This document shows positions 58,995 to 64,000 of a stretch of DNA of 64,000 nt, one piece after another. How positions within the stretch are numbered: the stretch's first letter is position 1; each line of letters opens with the position of its first letter. The position numbers and the translations under genes were made by a program. The DNA is taken from NCBI GenBank assembly GCA_034620365.1, contig JAQGEQ010000318.1, positions 124,001 to 188,000 of the forward strand, written 5' to 3'. Below the pieces are notes generated by a model, which saw only the letters and a list, made by a program, of their open reading frames with translations, ran no database searches and had not been told where the DNA came from. The stretch comes from Pegea sp. RAD2-039. Taxonomy: Eukaryota; Chordata; Thaliacea; Salpida; Salpidae.

Positions 58995-60347
58995 AAACAA
59001 CATTTCGTTATCGTCTTTCAGCTATAGGTTAGTCGTCGCGTGTATGACGATTATTTTTTATACAAATTTTTTAATAATTTATATTCTTTTCTGCTAATAT
59101 CTTTTTTACTTGTTTTTCTTTCACTAGTCAGCCTCGAAATTAATTGAATAGCTTTAAAGGAAGTATAAGAATGAAGTTTTTCACCAAAACCCTTGTAGCT
59201 ATTGTTAAATGTAAAAAGCCTTCAACATTACATGGTTTTGGAAATATTTTTCTTATCAAATTTGATGATATAGCTAAAAAAAAAAACTTTCTTTTTAAAT
59301 CGATGAAAAGCTTTTTGACGGATCTGTTTTTACCGGACCTTAAAAAAACTAAAATAATTTCTTCTTTTAAATTTTCGATTAAAAAAAGACCATTTTTGTC
59401 CAATTGTGCCAAATCTTCAAACTTAATCAAAACTCCTCAAGTGTTTCCAAACACATTTCTTCCAAATTCTTTTTCAACATCTAATTTGCAGAAGAATTTT
59501 TCTATTTTTGTTTATTGATTCTGTTTCTTCCACAACAACAACAGCTTTAGATAAACCAATGAAATGTTATCTGTTAATTCATTTAATTATATTTTCTAGC
59601 AACTGTATATATAGGTCACTAAAACCTTCTGTTACATTTTACAGATTTTCACAAAATTTTTCTGGGAATGTAACAAACAAAACCCTCTATTTGTCTTCCT
59701 TTACAATCATCTCAAGACCAGCAGATACAACCAACTCAAATTTCAAACTCAATTATATTGGAATCTCCACTTGACTGCCTGTTTATTCAAAGACTCGCAT
59801 GATAAGATGGAAGACACACCAGCAGCAGCAGCAGCTCTTTCTGCAGTTTTATTTACTGCTATGTTTAGTTTATTGATGTTGTTTTATTTCCGTTGTCGTT
59901 ATATACTTGTTGTCTGACGAGTTCTCTCTGCGTTATTTATACCTTCAAGTAAACCAATTTCTCTTTCGAAAACCTCCTACTTTTCCTAACGTTGCATGTC
60001 TTCGAACGTTCGTTCGTGTGACGTCACCTTTAACTGTGACGTCTTTGTCTGTCCTCTGTACTTGTAGTAACGTTGACAACATGAACAGATCTGTGTCAAG
60101 GATATTCTTGCAGTAAATCGGAGACCTTCATGAGATTCAACTTTTTCCCGATCTTGTAAAAAATCTTCAACCTTTTTTGTTGTTTCTTTTGTGTTGTTCG
60201 ACAACTTTTACCGCTTCGGTTATCCTAGTTGTCAATGATTCCGAATATTAATGATCACGTGACCTCCCTCCCCCCCCCTTCTAAATATCGCTTTTATTTT
60301 CTGCTTTCTCTATTTTGAAAGCTTTTTTTTTGTGATGTTCAAATAAA
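58995..60347 (+). other. Presumed long 3' UTR of G-alpha-i, with a small ORF
   Basis: No splice-linked exon follows the stop. The first clear AATAAA is at 60342-60347. Open frames at 59144-59518 (+) and 59140-59430 (-) overlap each other, are Lys/Phe-rich and resemble nothing known. TGACGTCA-type words occur near 60017 and CACGTG near 60256. A 36-codon ORF at 59807 is listed separately. Confidence 0.45.
59807..59917 (+). CDS. Candidate 36-residue membrane micropeptide
   Basis: ATG at 59807 opens 36 codons: MEDTPAAAAALSAVLF, then TAMFSLLMLFYF and the basic end RCRYILVV. This has the layout of a single-pass membrane micropeptide: acidic short N-terminus, hydrophobic segment, basic stop-transfer. 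The Ala run comes from a (GCA)4 repeat. It lies about 0.8 kb past the G-alpha-i stop and could be part of that 3' UTR or a separate transcript. Chance cannot be excluded at this length. Confidence 0.25.
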   Translation: MEDTPAAAAALSAVLFTAMFSLLMLFYFRCRYILVV

Positions 60348-63300
60348 ATTCTTGTTTTCAAACTTATTAAAATCAGAAAATCAACTTTTTCATCACTTAA
60401 TCGATGTGTGAACCTTCTTTTCCGTGGTCTGCAAATTTATAGTTGTTTCTATATAATAAATAAAGATGGTAGACGAATTTGTGAGTGATTATTTCAGAGA
60501 TGAATTCATCATAAATGTGGGTCGTGTTTCAACATGTGCAACCATATAAATAATTAACTAGTTACTGATTTAATAATGTTTTACAGAAATCTTTTTTTCC
60601 ACTAACAACCGTGAATAACTTTCAATTTTTTTAGAGCTTTTTCCTTTATGTCACAAAATTTGTGAGATGACTCATTTCAAAGTTGGCATCCAATTTCATT
60701 GACAATTTGGCTTTTTACAAATTTTCCATATCTTAATAAAAAGGTAATTTAAAACTAATTGTAAAATTGAAATGTTCTAATTATTTGAAGACAAATTCTG
60801 TTTTTAAATGAAATGTTTTTAAAACTTTATCAAAAATACTTGAAATAAAACATCATTATTTTATATAAGTAGTTATCTAAGACATTTCTCTAAAAAATTT
60901 CAACATTTTGTAAAAAAACATTTTTTATATTCAATTTTATTTGCATAAATTTCATTCACAATAAAAACTTTTAGTTTTTTTCAAGAATTTTTTCGTTTTT
61001 TTTGTTGAAAAGTCTGAAAAGATTTGTAAAAAGAAGATCTCATTTCGTCACAAATTCTATTTTTTTCTTTTCTGACTTATTATAATGATTTTTAATTTGC
61101 CAAATATTAGATAGATTAAAAAATAACTTTTTTGATTCTATCGTTTCTTAATTCGTGAAAATTTTCAAATTTAATAATTATTTTTAGAAGTTTGTTTAAA
61201 ATGCTGAAAAATGTTTCAACAATTTAATATAAAAATTATATAATCCAGAATTATTACTTCAAATCTTCCATTGGTGGTAAAAAAAATAATTTATTCTTAA
61301 TTTAATTAATCTTAAAGTGAAATTTTAAAACTAATTTTGTAATTAAATTAGATAGAAACACTTTTTTCCAAGATCTTGTAGCAAACTCACAACAACTAGC
61401 TTTTTATTCTTATAAACAAAATATTGAAAGTAAACAAAAATATTATCAAAATTGTACTTTAATTTAAATCTATGAATTATTAAGAACCTTTATAGCAATT
61501 TCAGTTTATTTGAATACAGAAATGAAAGTTTTTGTTTAGTAAATAACAGATGAGTTTTTATTACAAATTTAATATTTGAAAAATTCTTTTCTTAGTTCTC
61601 AGCTTTTTCAAATTTATCAAAAACAGTTTCTATAGAAGAATTCCAAAATCTAGGTTTTGCTGAAATTAAAGTTTTTGCAATTTTAACAGTTTAATTTAAA
61701 AAAGTTTTATTTAAAACTTTTTAAAATGAAGCTAAATATTCAAATAAGAATTAACTTGTATCGATTCATAAAACGTTTTAAAATTTTGTAAATTATTCAA
61801 ATTACATCGTACTCATATCTTACTTTTCAAATTACTTGGAATATTCTTGTTAATAACGCTAGTAAATGAAAAACTTTTGAAATTAAATCGATTTTTAGCT
61901 TCTACATGCCAGCTACTGAAGCCTAGTTGTAATTAAAGTTACAAAACTCAGAAATTTTCAAAGAAATTTATTTACAGATAAATGTTGAGATTTTTTCAAG
62001 CAAAATTTCAAAAACTTTTCTGAAATAAACCAAATTTTCCGGATAATTTTGTTTGTTTTTTAAATGTACAAATGACATTATTAAAATTAAAAATGTTCTT
62101 TGTTTGAATTTACAGAATTTTTATATAAAACAAATCATGAAATCGTTATTTTAAAATTGTTTTTTGGAAAATTTTGATTAAAGTATTATTAAAAGAAATA
62201 GGTGTGAGAAAATAAACTTTTTTTTTTCAAGGCTTAGTAGGAAATAAAATTAATTGAAAAAATTCAATATTTTTAAGTTAAGTCAATTTTAATTTGATTC
62301 ATAATATCGATTTGAATTAGGAGAAAGTCACTTTTTTGAAAACTTACTTTATTCAACCATTTAAAAGTAAAGCAAATTAAATTGTTTTTTTTTTTACCGA
62401 TGTTTACATCAATTGAAAGTAACTTTAATTTTTTAAACAAATTTTAGAAAACTTTTATAAATTTCTCCTATATTTAGTTAGATTAAACTATTTTAAATAC
62501 AAATGTTATTTTAACAAGATATATAAAGTGGCTTAACTTTTAGAACATTTTTAAGAATTGAAAAAATCATTCATAGATTTTAAGCTTTTTCTACTATTGA
62601 AATATACAAAATAATACTAAAATGATATTCAGCTAAATATTTGATAAAAAATTTCATTGTTATTTATAGTAAAAGGTATATAATAAAAACAACTTTCTAT
62701 AATTCTTCATTATACAGATGTACATTAGAAGAAAATTTTGAAAGTAAACTGTTTATATATTTCATAATTTATCACATAAATTTATTAGAAGTTGTTTCTT
62801 TAAACAAAATCTTTTGATTTAAAACTAATTAGACTTTTATGTAAGATTTTAAAGAAATTTAGTGTAATTTTATACATAGAATTTTTCAATTAGTTTAAAT
62901 TCAATACTTTTATTACTTTTCAAATAACATTAATCACAAATTAAATTTATATTTACGTAAAGTTTACGTCATTAATAAGAAAACAAATTTATTCATTTAA
63001 TTTGCTGCTTAAACAAAATTCTTATTGTCTTATTAGTTCAGTTTTTTAGTATTAAAATAACTTAAAAACATAATTAGATTTCAAATAATTCAGTTTTACG
63101 TTTGGCCATAATTTTTAAATTAATTAGAATATTTCTGTATAATATTTAAATGAAAACTAAATGTTTTAAGATTTTAAAAACAATTAATTTAAATTTGTTG
63201 TGATAACTTCCAATATATTTTGAAAGTTTTATACTTTTCAAAATTTTGTATCTCAATTACATTTATTATTAGCAAGTAATAAATACTATAAACAATTTTA

Positions 63301-64000
63301 AATGAAAAACTTTTATAATTTGATTATTTTTTGAACTCTTAAACTTTATTTTACAAAATGCTCTCCAGAAAACACAAAAGTATGAAAGTTTCTTTTTACT
63401 GTCACAGGCTTTGTGTTAATTATATCTTTTTTACTGACGTCATCGGCTCAAAACTATCCGGCTAAAAAAATTATATTAAGAAATTTTCTTAAAAAAAATA
63501 GATAGTGACAAGAAGTGAAAATTTTACACATTTTTAAAATCCAAATTTGTAAAATAGTGTTTGACCCTAGCATTCAATTCAGTAAACTTATCTTCATCCT
63601 TCAATATGACGTGAAAGTTATTTTTTTACGCCTTAAATTACTCATGATTCATTGAAAACAGCAGGAAGCTGTAAATAAAATTTGTACTTTAGAAAAAAAG
63701 TAAATAATTAAATAAATATTGAAAGAATTTTCTAGCTTTTTACATACAGTTTTATGTTAATTTATGTAAATGTTTTATTTATTTCATCTTAAAATTCATG
63801 TTGGAGTATGATAAAATAAAATTGTAAATAAAATGACTTTTATAGTAAAGTTCTTTGCTAAAATTTAAAGCTATTTCAAATCTTGTTCTGCTGTAAAAAA
63901 AATCAATAATGTTTTACATCTCAACGCATGGCAACGCTATTTTTTCTCTATATAAAATAACAACATTTTATGTGAAATTTTATATTAGCTATAAAGCGTT
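60348..64000. other. Gene-poor AT-rich intergenic stretch
   Basis: About 3.65 kb to the window end. No exon chain, RNA gene or known repeat seen. A second AATAAA lies near 60458. One GACGTCAT occurs near 63437. Confidence 0.6.

Noticed and set aside
59140..59518. Open frames on both strands after G-alpha-i
   Set aside because: They overlap each other, are Lys/Phe/Leu-rich as expected from AT-rich DNA, and show no domain or splice context.

Overview
The window is nuclear DNA from an animal. It is strongly AT-rich, its genes are split into many small exons by GT-AG introns that are mostly 45-60 bp, and the orthologues are metazoan or deeply conserved eukaryotic proteins. I favour an invertebrate chordate (tunicate-like). 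The grounds are the compact introns, the chordate-type PRIP/PLCL gene, and a G-alpha-i gene with two alternative copies of the switch-I exon, an arrangement I recall being described in ascidians. That taxonomic call is an inference and was not checked against any database.

Layout. 1-2.26 kb: AT-rich intergenic. 2.27-7.78 kb (+): HYOU1/GRP170, an ER Hsp70-like chaperone with 26 exons and a KQEL end. 8.2-9.9 kb: a tandem copy of its last five exons, bounded by TTAGGG-like minisatellites. 10.1-12.6 kb (-): PSMD3, a 26S proteasome lid subunit, with a LINE 3' end in one intron. 13.5-13.9 kb (-): a broken unidentified gene next to a second LINE 3' end. 18.1-24.0 kb (-): a complete 19-exon PLCL/PRIP gene (phospholipase C-related, catalytic His replaced by Gln) in a CpG-rich island whose introns are full of the palindrome TGACGTCA. 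25.3-26.8 kb (-): a possible tiny spliced gene. 27.1-28.1 kb (-): INO80C. 31.7-32.9 kb (+): an intronless LRR1-like gene. 36-38.7 kb: a decayed LINE. 41.6-44.6 kb (-): a class A GPCR. 48.8-49.7 kb (+): a sulfotransferase. 51.4-53.1 kb (+): a secreted Ly6-CCP-CCP-VWA protein. 56.6-59.0 kb (+): G-alpha-i with mutually exclusive exons 5a/5b. The rest is AT-rich DNA with SINE-like repeats.

The genes do not form one pathway. HYOU1, PSMD3 and INO80C are housekeeping genes (ER folding, proteolysis, chromatin). PLCL, the GPCR and G-alpha-i all belong to receptor/phosphoinositide signalling but are separate transcription units on both strands. Exon borders were set by hand from GT/AG sites, reading-frame continuity and remembered family alignments. 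For HYOU1, PSMD3, PLCL, the GPCR, the sulfotransferase, the VWA protein and G-alpha-i, every exon joins in phase from ATG to stop. The most unusual signal is the near-universal TGACGTCA (and the related GTCACGTGAC) inside short introns.
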